Assembly (NCBI GenBank): GCA_019787685.1
Contig: JAHNUO010000002.1
Location: 372,001 to 436,000, forward strand
Length of the DNA stretch: 64,000 nucleotides
Source of the DNA: Chiua virens
Lineage: Eukaryota > Basidiomycota > Agaricomycetes > Boletales > Boletaceae
Direction: 5' to 3'
Shown: positions 21,651 through 32,180 of the stretch, in pieces
Numbering within the stretch: position 1 is the first letter of the stretch
Layout: the number at the start of each line of letters is the position of its first letter
Program-made: the position numbers and the translations under genes
The notes under the pieces: model-generated
Told to the model about the DNA's origin: nothing
Database searches by the model: none
The model's input: the letters and a program-made list of their open reading frames with translations, nothing else

Positions 21651-22309
21651 TGTTACAATCACATTTCTCTCATTAACCTTTTCACCTTCCTACTCAAACA
21701 CTCTATCCCATATACAAAGACATCAATATCTATTATGGCATCTAATGTCTCATGCCAAGGCTATACTCAGGATCATATTCTATTGGCCACCACTTTATGA
21801 CTTACTAAGATTCATCATTAGACACCTGCATTCACACAATGTCATAACCCATGCACAACACACGTGTATTCACACATTATCTCTTATCTATACTCACAAT
21901 GCAGTGCTTATCTCATAACATGCACTAGCTGCATTGTTATAGCATTATAATCTCATTCTTTTATCTATGACTTACATCACCACCAGATACATACATACCT
22001 ATGTAACCCTCATGGTTTCCTCATGGTTTTACTTCTTATCTTCTAATAAGAACCCTTTACCTTATCTATATAATTCATACTCAGATTAGAACTCCAATTG
22101 TACTTTAGTATACAGTATAAGACATGAATGCAGCTCCAAGGGAACTCTAACAAAGTTTGCCTTTGGATATTCCCCAATGTCTCTAATAGATGGATCTTCT
22201 CTGTAGTTCTTGCCTCACTTGTTAGACTCCTTACACTCTCACTCTTTATCACTGCACTACAACCACTCACAAGATCCTCATAGTCCACGTTTGTTCTAGG
22301 TTGTTACAG
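21651..22309 (+). repeat. Solo LTR, family A (659 bp)
   Basis: Starts TGTTACAATC, ends GGTTGTTACA, and is flanked by the 5-bp duplication GTATG (21646-21650 and 22310-22314). It shares CATGCCAAGGCTATACTCAG and GGGAACTCTAACAAAGTTTG with the copy at 764-1310 but is longer by an insertion around 21830-21900. No internal retrotransposon sequence remains. Confidence 0.92.
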
Positions 22310-22314
22310 TATGC

Positions 22315-23950
22315 TTGTGGAGCAGATCTTTCTTGAGTATTGAGGGTGAGAAGGGCTATCTGATGGTAATAGCACATCCCGGTTCCACTTCAGGTTGTGC
22401 CTGGCTGTTGATCAACCCAACTCAGCAACCACTTCACCTGTTATGATGGATGAAACAATTATGTCATCATCATCACTCACAAGGTATTGACCTAGAACTG
22501 GCTGCTACTCGAACATCAAGCTGGGATGAAAACAGAACTATGAAAATAGACAGGAAATACCTGATTTCTCCCATCTGTCAGGCAGGTATCATTATATTCC
22601 TGCCCAGTGACCAACCTGCTAGGTGGTTTGCCAGTGGTATTGGGCAACTTGTCTGTTCCAAAGCAGTATTGATAGTAGGTTTGAATTGACAGAGGTGAAC
22701 TGAACACAATGCTCACCAATCATGGACCCTGGCAATCTCACATTGTCTGGTCTATCTTCACCATTGGGTGGTCTGGTAGTTTTGGCATTGGTAGTTTTGG
22801 TTACTTCAACAACTACATTGCAAGTGAACAGACATCAACTGATAAACTCTGCACTTACCAATGATGGACTCAGGTGATTTATGAGAAGCTGATTTGCCTT
22901 GGCCATCAAGTGGTTTGGAGTTTCAGCATTGGCAATTTTAGCTATTACAATCACTTGGTCACCAATTTGAACAGGTACTGGGAGATTTTTTCACTCACTG
23001 ACTATGCAATTGGGTGAACCTTGCATGGCTGATTTCCCTGAGCAATTGAATGGTTTGACTGTTCATGCTGGTGAATGCTGAGTGATGATTAATTCTGTGC
23101 ATATACTCGCTGCTGACTTTGGTATGCCTAACTCCTCACCATTGAATGGTTTTGCTTCTATTGTTTGGATTGTATAGGTGCATTGGCTGCAATGAATGAT
23201 GGATATTACTCACCTGGTGTAACAATTTTTCTTTGGCAGAGACCCTTGTTATTTTTGTGCTGTCTGTCTCGCTTTGCGCAGAATGCTGGTTGGCTCTCCT
23301 CATTGAGAGTTAAGTTTGCTCCTGCCCCCTCAGGAGAGAACTCTTTGATGGGAGGTCTTCCCAACCCAAGGAACCTTGTCAGGCCTAGATGTGCACAATC
23401 AAGCAATTAACCTGAAAAGTGTTCTACTGGACTTACCTTTCCCATGTTCTGTAGACAGAAATTACTCCAACATGGAACCTTTGCCTTGCACATAGTCTGT
23501 CATCAAGCAATTCACTGTCTGGTCGCAAACGAGGTTATAGACAATACATAGTAACTTCCTCTGTCTGGCCAAGATGCCAAGCACAGCCAATGATTTGGTT
23601 CACTAACATATGAGACCAACATTGATCCTGTATATAGCTGAACATGGCTTCTATTCACTAGAAAGGTTACTCACAAAAAGTATGACCACCATTACAGCAG
23701 TTAGGTTGAGACTAACAGCATTGACATTTAATAGGAGGAATACATGGCATGTCTTGTCATTCTGAAAGGCCCAAACAGACCAATTATGTTCCTCCATGGT
23801 TTGGGTCCTGTTTATTGCTACAGCATGATCCCATAGACTTTCAGTATCTGCACAAAAAGGGACAAGGAAATGAGGATAAACAACATGGATTTCTAGTTCA
23901 AGAGTTTGCATTTACTGAGAGAATCAGTGGTGCTATCATTGCAAATTCAT
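22315..23950. other. No recognised gene
   Basis: About 1.6 kb with only short ORFs of no recognisable family. A TTTTGGCATTGG/TTCAGCATTGG motif with ACAACTACATTG-like text repeats loosely near 22780 and 22920, but the copies are too diverged to define a unit. Confidence 0.4.
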
Positions 23951-24428
23951 GATATACCAAGATCTTCCAAGATCCTTCCTTCAGCAAGGGCACCTGTATG
24001 CTTTCATCTGTCTCAAGCAGCATCCAGAGAAGGCAAGGCAACACATTTGGGGTAGGATCAATTACTCATGGATAATTTAGAATAGGGTCATCCCTGGTGT
24101 CCACAATACAAGGAAGCTAGGGGTAGGGGTTGAACGATACAGGTTCAAGTATGTCTGTAGCCAAGTGATGGCAAACTAATGTGACCAGGATATATCAAGA
24201 TCTTCTCAGATCCTTCCTTCAGCAAGGGCATCTGTATGCTTTCATCTGTCTTGAGTGGCATCCAGAGAAGACAAGGCAACACATTTGCATTAGGACCTGA
24301 TTACCCATGGACAATTTAGAATAGGGTCATCCCTGGCTTCCACAATACAAGGAAGCTGGGGGTGGGGGATCAAACGATACAGGTGTGAGTACATCTGTAG
24401 CCAAGTGATAGCAAACTAATGCAACCAG
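23951..24428 (+). repeat. Tandem duplication, 238-bp unit
   Basis: Two adjacent copies, 23951-24188 and 24189-24428, both start GATATANCAAGATCTTC and both contain CTTCCTTCAGCAAGGGCA, AATTTAGAATAGGGTCATCC and GTAGCCAAGTGAT. They differ at scattered positions, mostly transitions. No coding capacity is apparent. Confidence 0.88.
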
Positions 24429-24617
24429 CATGTCTACTTTCATCAAGTGCTTCAAGGAGTATTCTGCACGAGTCGCAACAACTGGATATGATGGGGATTT
24501 GTGAAAAGGAAATGTGGCTTTGTTGTGGCCTTCAAGGTAGAATTTCTGGATAAGAATATCAAAAGTTATACAACACAGCAGAAGTGTGCTTATCAAGTTA
24601 AGCCCATTCCCATCCTC

Positions 24618-25057
24618 TGTTATGATCTCAATGTGTCATCCCTCTACAGATTATACTTTCAACCTTTTCTAAGTCTAACGTCTCATGTCAAGGCTGTCCA
24701 CAGGATCATATCCTATTGGCTGCCACACAAACATAGCATTCTCCCATAGCCATGCTTCTTATGACCTGATACCTACATGCATATTCACATGTTACTCATC
24801 ATGACTCACAACCTGCCAGATACCTGTGCAAGGCTATGTTTTTTATCTATGACTCATTTCTTATCATCCAATAGCATGATAGGTAGTTCATACTCAGATT
24901 AGAACTCTGACATCCATGTAGTATATAAATCCCATGAACTAATTCCAGAGGACTCTAACAAAGTTCTCTTGGAGTTTTTGCCTCTTTGATTAAATATCAA
25001 CATCCTCTCTCATCCCTCACTACACAACTAGTTCAGTCTTTGTTCTAGGTTGTTTTA
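24618..25057 (+). repeat. LTR, family B (440 bp)
   Basis: Starts TGTTATGATC and ends GGTTGTTTTA; it matches the G3 LTRs (37143-37576 and 47906-48348, inverted) along its length and relates to family A. Directly downstream lies leader sequence matching the G3 leader, so this is the 5' LTR of an element whose body was lost at 25722. No target duplication could be found for it. Confidence 0.85.
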
Positions 25058-25070
25058 TTAGAACTTTGTT
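24922..25070 (+). promoter_or_regulatory. LTR promoter, self-primer and primer binding site
   Basis: A TATA box, TATATAAA, lies at 24922-24929. Thirty-five bases on is AACAAAGTTCTC (24957-24968), near the expected start of the transcript. Just outside the LTR, AGAACTTTGTT (25060-25070) is its exact reverse complement over 11 bases. In Tf1/sushi-type retrotransposons the 5' end of the mRNA folds back to such a site and primes reverse transcription without a tRNA; the same arrangement occurs in G3. Confidence 0.75.
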
Positions 25071-25294
25071 GTCTTTCTTCACCACCAACACTACTGCCAA
25101 GTTTCTTAACCTTGTTGTAGCCACCTCCTGCAAATAAACAAGCACACCCTCAGTAAGGCATCACTTTGAAATCAGAAGGGAAAGTTCACTTCCAATAAGC
25201 CATTGAATAAGACTCAAGGTTTTCAATAATGCAATAGCAGCCAGTGCACCCCACTAGGTAGCTAATCATACTCTTTACTGAGATCATCCTCCCA

Positions 25295-25722
25295 GTGCCT
25301 ACCTCCTTTGCCACAGTACCCTTTGAGGTTTCTGGAGAGGAGATGCTTTTTGATCATGAGGCAGACCCCACTTTTCTAGATGCTGCTTTCCTTGCTGAAG
25401 TAGTTGTTATTGCAGATCTTGACCTAGATTGCCAGTTGCAGGAAGCAATCTTCCACACTTCACTCAACCAACTCATTGGAGATCAAATCTCCTTATCAGA
25501 TTTCCAGTCCAAAACCAATAGTTGGCATAGTAGCCTGAGCTTATGCTATCCATCAGAGTAACCGGAGATTAAGCTTGAGACTATCCTGGCAATTATCCCT
25601 ACACAGGAAGCACAACCCATCCTTATCCCTCTTACCTTATCAAAGAGAGAACTGTCGGAGGAATCTTTAGGAGATCCAAACAACTATATTTCACTAGCAG
25701 AATTAGCTAGGAGAAGTACGAA
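25295..25722 (+). pseudogene. Leader ORF upstream of gag (chromovirus accessory ORF)
   Basis: An open frame from ATG at 25295 encodes an acidic, leucine-rich sequence (ADLDLDCQLQEAIFHTSLNQ) with one stop at 25559, then continues with [17 protein letters not shown] up to the junction at 25722. G3 has the C-terminal half open in the same frame (about 47474-47750, minus), ending in a stop, with conservative amino-acid changes. The ORF sits between LTR and gag, where these elements normally have a short leader. I do not recognise a family. Confidence 0.5.
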
Positions 25723-26345
25723 AGTGGAAGATCTGTGATGAAATCTGCTGAGATGTCTTCCCATGGAGCATTTGGTGTTTCTAAGGGTTGCAGGAGGCCT
25801 GCTGTTTTCTAATTTGAACCCTTGAATCGAGCACACCTTTCACAGTGAGATACATATGTTTTTACGTTCTCCTTCATTTGAGGCCATATGTAGTTTCATG
25901 AAATAAGTTCTAAGGTTTTGTCATAACCAGGATGTCTGGCTTTGCATGTGTCGTGAAACATTGTGATGGATTTGGTTCTTAATATATCTGGAATTAAGAG
26001 TAAGGTTTTGGTGATCATTCTGTATTTCAAATTTGTGTTTGTGCCTTCTAAGTAATGGCACCATAATTTGAGAGAGCAGATAACCGAGAGCATTTCTTTG
26101 TCAGCAATTGGGTAATTCCATTCTTCTGGGGACATAGAGTGGCTATTATAAATGACAGGGTACCAGGCACTGTCTTTCTCGAGAAATAAGACTGCTCCTG
26201 TGGCAAAATCTAATAAATCACATTCTAAGTGATATTTGGCATTCTGATCCAGATAAGCAAGGATATGGGCTGTCGTAAAGTCATGTTTGAATAATTGGAA
26301 TGCTTCATCACAATCAAAGGTCCATTCAAATTTCTGATCCTTTTC
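25723..26345 (-). pseudogene. G2 RNase H and integrase N-terminus
   Basis: RNase H text DKEMLSVICSLKLWCHYLEG (about 26090-26030) is followed directly by PDILRTKSITMFHDTCKARH of the integrase zinc domain, so the RNase H tail and linker, about 370 bp in G1, are deleted. The integrase continues with HCERCARFKG (about 25835) and the first catalytic block ADFITDLP, then ends at the junction. Confidence 0.85.
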
Positions 26346-27290
26346 ATAAGGTCATGTAAAGGTCATGCAATTTTGCCACAATCTATAATGAATCTGCAAT
26401 AGAAGTTGGCAAGTCTGAGGAAACTGCGAACATGTTTGACTGATGATGGAGTTGGCCATTTGGTGACTGCTTTTGTCTTTTTGTTATCCATCTTTATTCC
26501 ATCAGTTCCCACGATCATTCCAAGGAAGTCCCTTCTTTTACATAAAAGAAGCATTTTTCTGGTTTTATGAATAGATTGTTTTCTTGAAGGCATTTTAAGA
26601 CCTCAAGTATGATTTTGTCATGTTCTTCATAATCATTGGTGTTTGTAAATATCATGAGATCATTGATGTAGATGACAACAACACCGTTCATATCTGCAAA
26701 GATTTCATTCATCATAGTTTGGAATGTGGCAAGGGAGTTATATAATCTGAAGTACATGACAATAGGTTCAAAAGAACCTCAGTGACAGACAAATGCTGCC
26801 TTCCACTTGTCGTCTTCTTTGATGCATACATTATTGTATCCCTATCAGAGATCCATTTTCATAAATAGCTTAGCATCTTTTAATTTGTCCACAAGCTGCG
26901 AAATGAGTGGCAGGGGGTAATTGTTTTTGCATGTATGTTTGTTTAGGTAATGGTAGTCCTGGATCATGCATTTCTTTCCAGACCAGGGATGTCTGTTCAG
27001 ACTTAGAGGGCCTGATGTAACCTTTCTTTAATTGGTCATCAATGACAGCCAATACTTCCTCTTGTTCAGTGATGGAGAGAGGAATAAGGCAACCATTCTT
27101 GGGAACAAAAGACTCTTTTAGGTCAATGCTGTGGTCCCAGGGTTTACATAAAGGGATTCTTTTGGATTCTTTCTTTCCGAATACAGAAGCATATTTTAGA
27201 TATTCTTGTGGGACCATCTCTTCAAGAGAGAGTTCCTTAGGAGGAGAAGGTGGAGTTTCCATGTGTGCAGTAAAAATATGGGCTTCTGCA
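26346..27290 (-). pseudogene. G2 reverse transcriptase
   Basis: The fingers region with PWDHSIDLKESFVPK and [14 protein letters not shown] (about 27130-27000) leads into the palm. The catalytic box reads VVIYINDLMIF (about 26680), so the first Asp of YIDD is Asn. The connection part SVKHVRSFLRLANFYCRFI (about 26440) is readable. Stops and a frameshift near 26525 and 26870 break the frame. Confidence 0.88.
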
Positions 27291-27850
27291 ATAGAGTTTG
27301 CATATTTCTTCTGCAATTATGGAATTCAAGAAGTTATCTTCATCTTGTAAATGACAAGACTCTGGGCATCTCCACATTGTGACCATTCCTGTAGACCAGT
27401 CTATATGGGGGTTGTGGTGCTGTAGCCATGTGAATCTGAGGATAAGGTCATTCTTTCCAAGGTTGGTAATTTCAGCATCCACTATTTCCCTGTGACCTTT
27501 GTAATCGATCAGGATTTGTATCGCATGGGTGATAGAGCCTGACTGGTTCTTAGTTTCATCCACATTAAAGATTTGTATGGGATGTGATAGTGTGTGATGT
27601 GGGAGTTTATGTTTAGTGATGTATTCTTTGTGAATGAAGATCACATTAGCTCCACTGTCTAAAAGTGCTTTTGTTCCAACATAGCCAATTTGGTTTACTG
27701 GGGATACCAAGATTAGTAAAGAGATTTCTTTTTCTAGCAATGTTGATATAATGAAAGACCCATCAGGTATTGGTTTTGTGATGGAATTAAGCATGGAACT
27801 ATCACATCTGCCACACTCCGCAGAGGTGCTGTCAATGATTTCATTATCTG
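27291..27850 (-). pseudogene. G2 protease
   Basis: Part of a 260-codon open frame (27237-28019). The retropepsin active site ALLDSGANVIFIHKEY is intact at about 27655, and the C-terminal GKNDLILRFTWLQHHNP is present. Of the three chromovirus copies this and G3 keep the Asp-Ser-Gly triad. The rest of the polyprotein is broken, so it has no partner domains. Confidence 0.88.
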
Positions 27851-27989
27851 TTGTTTTTGATTTTGGCAATTTATCCTCATGCTTAGGAGATGAGTTGGAT
27901 GAATAATTAAAGGCAAAACCTAATGAGATAGTGTTTTCATAGTATTTTGGAAGGGTTGTATGAATGTGAGATCCCAGTTTGCTCAGTTC

Positions 27990-28906
27990 ACCTTGCCTTT
28001 CCCTTCTTTTCTGTTTCATATTTATTGTAATAATATGCCTGAACTTCTTCAGGATTCATGCCTCAAATGGCAGTAAAAGGATCTGTAGACGATGCTGTGG
28101 GCTTAGAAGTTGATTTTTCTGTTTAGGAGAAGAGGATGTTGTTTGGATCTGCTTCTTTTTTGAGCAGTCCCTCTTATGACCACCATTATAGAAGCAGCAT
28201 TCTCTGCATTGATTCTTCGGTTTAGGACAGTCCTTGGGATAGTGTCCTTGTGCATCACAGTTGAAGCATTTAGGGATTCATGTATTTTTGTGACCTAATG
28301 CTTTTACTTCTTTTGTGTGGAACTACCCATCCTCATCTTTCTCATAGGTGGCTGCCCCTATGTCCATGGTATTAGGGTCCTTCTTTCTCCAGGTCCTTTC
28401 TCTGTGGACAAAAGTAATTGCCTCCATGGAATTTCCAGCAGTTCTTATTGAAGCAAGGTATTTGTGAACTGCCTCATTTTATCCTTGGTATAATTGGCAT
28501 GGGCAGGGTCCATGTACATTGGATCATTAGGATTGCATCATTGGTTGTCTCTAAATATTTGTGCAATGATGCCTCATGCCATATCTGTTTCGAGGAGTCT
28601 TATGGCAAGTGTGGGGTCAATAGCTGCTTGTAGCCATAGCGATTCCCATTAGACGATATAGTCCTCAACTTTTATACTTCCTTGTTGAAGGTGTTCTAGT
28701 TTGGTTCTAGCCCAATTTACCTTATTGTTCTGATGGAACATTCCTTCAACATCAATGACTAATTGTGCCCAGGACAAATTTGTTCCTTGGGCTAAGCATG
28801 TTTCAGAAAATTGCATGCCTCATGTCCCTTTCATTTGGGAGAGGACAGCAAGTACTGCTTTGTGGGAGTCGGCAGGGATAGAGGCAGCATTGATGATTAC
28901 AGTCAA
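27990..28906 (-). pseudogene. G2 gag
   Basis: Reads in several frames with the zinc knuckle CFNCDAQGHYPKDC at about 28262-28221 and a second cluster CRECCFYNGGHKRDC after it. Upstream parts align with G1 420-763 and with G3 46500-46650. The upstream end at about 28906 joins LTR sequence directly, so the Gag N-terminus is deleted. Confidence 0.85.
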
Positions 28907-29170
28907 AGAGGTGAAAACTCCAAGAGAACTTTGTTAGAGCTCTCTGGACTGAATTCATGGGGTTTATATACAAGAGTAAGTCATAGATAAGAGAAATAGC
29001 CTTGCACTGCCATGATAAGTCAGTGATAAGGGAAATGAAATAATAAGGGGCATGAGGTAATGCGGTGTATGATCCTTTGGACAGCCTTGATCTGAGGCAA
29101 AGTATACTGTAATAATTAGCAAAGATTGAAAGTGTAATCCATTAAGGGATGAAACATTTGAGTCATAACA
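28907..29170 (-). repeat. G2 5' LTR, truncated (family B)
   Basis: Minus-strand LTR with AACAAAGTTCTC (28928-28939) and its TATA region, ending outward in TTATGACTC...TGTTATGA at 29170. The last 80 bp of the LTR, adjoining the leader, are missing, so the primer binding site is lost too. The following five bases, GGGTG, do not match the flank of the LTR at 24618. Confidence 0.8.
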
Positions 29171-29218
29171 GGGTGAGCCTTGGTGAGACAATGCATGTTT
29201 CATCATTCTATACTTACC

Positions 29219-29785
29219 TGTCCTGCTTTGGTGCACATATGAACTTTGACATGTACATTCTTTTTCAGGGTTATCATGTAGTGAAACATGTGAAATAGGT
29301 AGAGATCCTGATTGACAGGGAGTTCATCCATGAAAGATATAAAGCTGTTGTAGTCCCGAGAGACGTTCAGCTTGTATGGCTGGTGCAGGCGGTCACGTAG
29401 AGGTTCAATTATATCTCACCTGTGCAAAGGATCATTCAAGCCTGTTAAGCCGAATGTGAGGGTGTTTGCTTGAGCTTCAGTGCACACACATGGGTCATTT
29501 TCATGGGCTCACTGGGCATCCAGGTCAATAAACATGTTGTTGAATTCCAATAAGCTTATAGTGAAGGATTGGTCTTCATACAGATGGGCCTCAAAAGGAT
29601 GAACAATGTCCATAATTGGAGCCTGGATGCAAGGGAGGTTGAATTATACCTAAGGCAAATGAAGAACATCAAAAATGTATGGTGAGCTTGAACAAGCACA
29701 TACAAATACCTGTGACAAGGTAGTAGTGAGATAATAGAGTATCAAACTCTGGCTTCAAATATACTTGAATTTCAGAGGCAGTTAC
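29219..29785 (-). pseudogene. Unrecognised two-exon gene fragment
   Basis: On the minus strand an exon with SEIQVYLKPEFDTLLSHYY ends at about 29710 at a GTATTT donor; after a 50-bp intron ending in TTGCCTTAG the second exon (about 29657-29219) reads IMDIVHPFEAHLYEDQSFTI, EPLRDRLHQPYKLNVSRDY and FISFMDELPVNQDLYLFHMF and ends at a GTAAGT donor. Two stops interrupt it. The intron signals and one continuous reading suggest a former gene. I do not recognise the family. Confidence 0.5.
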
Positions 29786-30399
29786 AGAGATTTAGTAAGA
29801 AATACACCATGGCATGGAGCATCGAACCCAGGAACCAATGTCCAGAAAGAAATCTAGACCCTGCTGAAATGGAAATACAATGAAGCTACCAAGTATGGTA
29901 CAAAGTTGATTAATGACTCAAGACACAATAAGTAAGGAGCTGATACATCCAAGCCTGGGACAAAGCAACCAAGCAACAAGAAAGAAAAGAGATAAACTCT
30001 CAGAAAGGAGAGACTCTGCAGGCTGGGAATATGGATCCCTGTCAATGGGCCAACAATGATAGACAAAGAACATCAGGCAAAGTGAGAGAATGAACAGAGT
30101 AGAAGGGGACACTGTGAGAGAGTTCTTGCAGTGTCCATTGGGTTTCAGGACACATACTTGGTTTAAGGTTAGTGTTAAACAACTAACAAGTGAGCCAAAG
30201 TGAGGCAAGTATTCAGTGAGTTGCCTATCAGAAGTAAGAGGCGGGCTGTACATATGATGAGCACTGGCATGAAATGTGTGGCAGAATGGAAAGACTGTTG
30301 TAGAATTGAGCATGCAATCACTAGCAGAAATGAGGTAGGATGAGAACAATGACAATGATTGGACACTGATATCATAAGAGGGCCTGTCAAGTGGTGAAA
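29786..30399. other. No recognised gene
   Basis: AT-rich spacer before the second foldback-like element. Minus-strand ORFs here have no recognisable motif and run on into the tandem-repeat arm. Confidence 0.4.
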
Positions 30400-31575
30400 A
30401 GAGATGCTAAGTCCCACAAGGACATGAAGTCCCTCACAGTGATTGACAAGGCACAAAGCCTTGACTGTTGCAATGAACGGATCAGGTGAAATGCAAGCAA
30501 AGATGGCATGGACAGTGAGATGTGAGATGCTAAGTCCCACAAGGACACTGGAAGGACACAAAGTCCCTCACAATGATTGACAAGGCATGAAGCCTTGACA
30601 GTTGTGACAAATGGATCAGGTGAAATGCAAGTGAAGATGGCACAGGCAGTGAGATGTGAGACACTACATATGTAAGTCCCACAAGAGCACTGGAAGGACA
30701 TGAAGTCCCTCACAGCAATTGATAAGGCATGAAGCCTCAACTGTTACAACAAACAGATTGGGTGAAATGCAAGCAAAGATGGCATAGACAGTAAGATATG
30801 AGACACTAAGTCCCACAAGGGCACTGGCAGGACATGAAGTCCCTTGCAGTGATTGACGAGGTACAAAGCCTTGACTGTTATGACCAACATTTGGAGGCAG
30901 AAAGATTTGAGAATCCTAGGAGGCACAAAGTTGACATAGTAACATAACTCTGATTCCTGTGCCGATTGAGTCACAGTTACATAATTATATGTGGACTGGC
31001 AGTCATCACTTATGTAATTACCTTGCTTTGAATGACCAATTACCCACAGTGGCAAGCTGACAGCTACTACCAGTGTGACATTACTTCGTGAATCTTCCTG
31101 TATCTGTTCATCGCAACAGTCAGGCTTTGTGCCTTGTCAATCACTGTGAGGGACTTAGTGTCTCACATCACACTGTCCATGCTGTCTTTGCTTGCATTTC
31201 ACCTGATCCATTTGTCACAGCAGCTGAGGCTTCGTGCCTTGTCAATCACTGCAAGGGACTTCATGTCCTTCAATGCCCTTGTGGGACTTAGCATCTTGCA
31301 TCTCACTGGCCGTGCCATCTTCACTTTTGTTTCACCTGCTCCATTTGTCACAACAGTCGAGGCTTCATGCCTCATTGATTGCTTTGAGGGACTTCATGTC
31401 CTTCCAGTGCCCTTGTGGGACTTAGTGTCTCACATCTTACTGTCCATACCTCTTCGCTCGCATTTCACCCGATCCGTTTGTCACAACAGTCAAGGCTTCA
31501 TGCCTCGTTGATCATTGCAAGGGACTTTGTGTCCTTCCAGTGTCCTTGTGGGACTTAGCTCTCGCATCTCACTGC
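30400..31575. mobile_element. Foldback-like repeat FB-2
   Basis: The left arm (30400-30890) has four tandem units marked by TAAGTCCCACAAG near 30408, 30531, 30672 and 30808, spaced 123-141 bp. The right arm (about 31088-31575) has four units in inverse orientation, with CTTGTGGGACTTAG-like text near 31280, 31415 and 31545. The core, about 30890-31085, has GGAGGCACAAAGTTGACATAG and is the reverse complement of the FB-1 core. The whole can fold into a stem of nearly 500 bp. ORFs crossing it are by-products of the repeat. Confidence 0.8.
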
Positions 31576-31651
31576 CAAAGAACACACTTCATGTGCAATG
31601 AAAACTGAAACAAGCTGAATATGGTGAGGCACATAGTAGGGCAGGATGCAA

Positions 31652-32158
31652 TGTGTAACAGTTGCGAGAGTGCTCATGATGAGTGCAGACCCTAAGGTCA
31701 GCTTGAGTGCAGGGTTTAGTGCAATGAAGCACCTGTGCATTTATTCTGGTGAAGGTAGTCCACAAGTAGTGCGATAACTGTGTGGGCAGAGTAAAGATGT
31801 GAAACGAGTTAATTATCAACCTGGGAAACCATCCCTCAGTTTGCCATGGTATATATACTAGATACATGTGGCTATACACTACCAGATAAGGAAACCAGGT
31901 AGGTAAGCATAATTATGAATAGTCTGAGGTATCGGCTACATGAGGCAACGGTGATGCAGAGCATGTGATGAAGGCGTGACATTGACCAATTAGATATGAT
32001 CCAGATGAGTCAGGTTAGGAGTCATGGTGAGTCATAATGACTCAAGGAATGCATGAGGCATCAACGGAAGGATCTAGCATGCAAGTACACGTTGTTAAGG
32101 TGTGTAATAAAATGGAAGTGCATGGAGATTCATAACATGCTTAAGGGTCGTGTTGTAA
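31652..32158 (-). repeat. Possible solo LTR of another family
   Basis: On the minus strand this starts near TTACAACACGACCC and ends GCAACTGTTACA, has a TATATATA box near 31850 and a pyrimidine-rich start region, all like a gypsy LTR. However, I found no target duplication and no second copy in the window, so it remains a suggestion. Confidence 0.3.
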
Positions 32159-32180
32159 CCCTAGACAACATGGTAAACAC

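Larger units (their letters stand above)
25723..28906 (-). mobile_element. G2: chromovirus body, family B, minus strand
   Basis: Order on the minus strand: gag, protease, reverse transcriptase, RNase H, then integrase cut at 25723. The downstream integrase core, chromodomain and 3' LTR are missing. At the gag end the LTR copy is joined to gag with loss of the leader and the Gag N-terminus. At 25723 it meets a plus-strand leader head-on; both partner sequences contain TAGGAG at the joint. It is close to G3 in sequence but carries its own stops. Confidence 0.87.

Noticed and set aside
24618..29170. One complete element with inverted LTRs arising by autointegration
   Set aside because: The joint links leader to integrase and not an LTR end to an internal site, and no target duplication was found; a microhomology rearrangement explains it better.
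29800..29850. GGTTCGATGC on the minus strand resembling a tRNA B box
   Set aside because: No matching A box or cloverleaf can be formed around it.
30175..31511. Several ORFs of 90-145 codons across the FB-2 arms
   Set aside because: They repeat with the tandem unit, on both strands, and are therefore products of the repeat.
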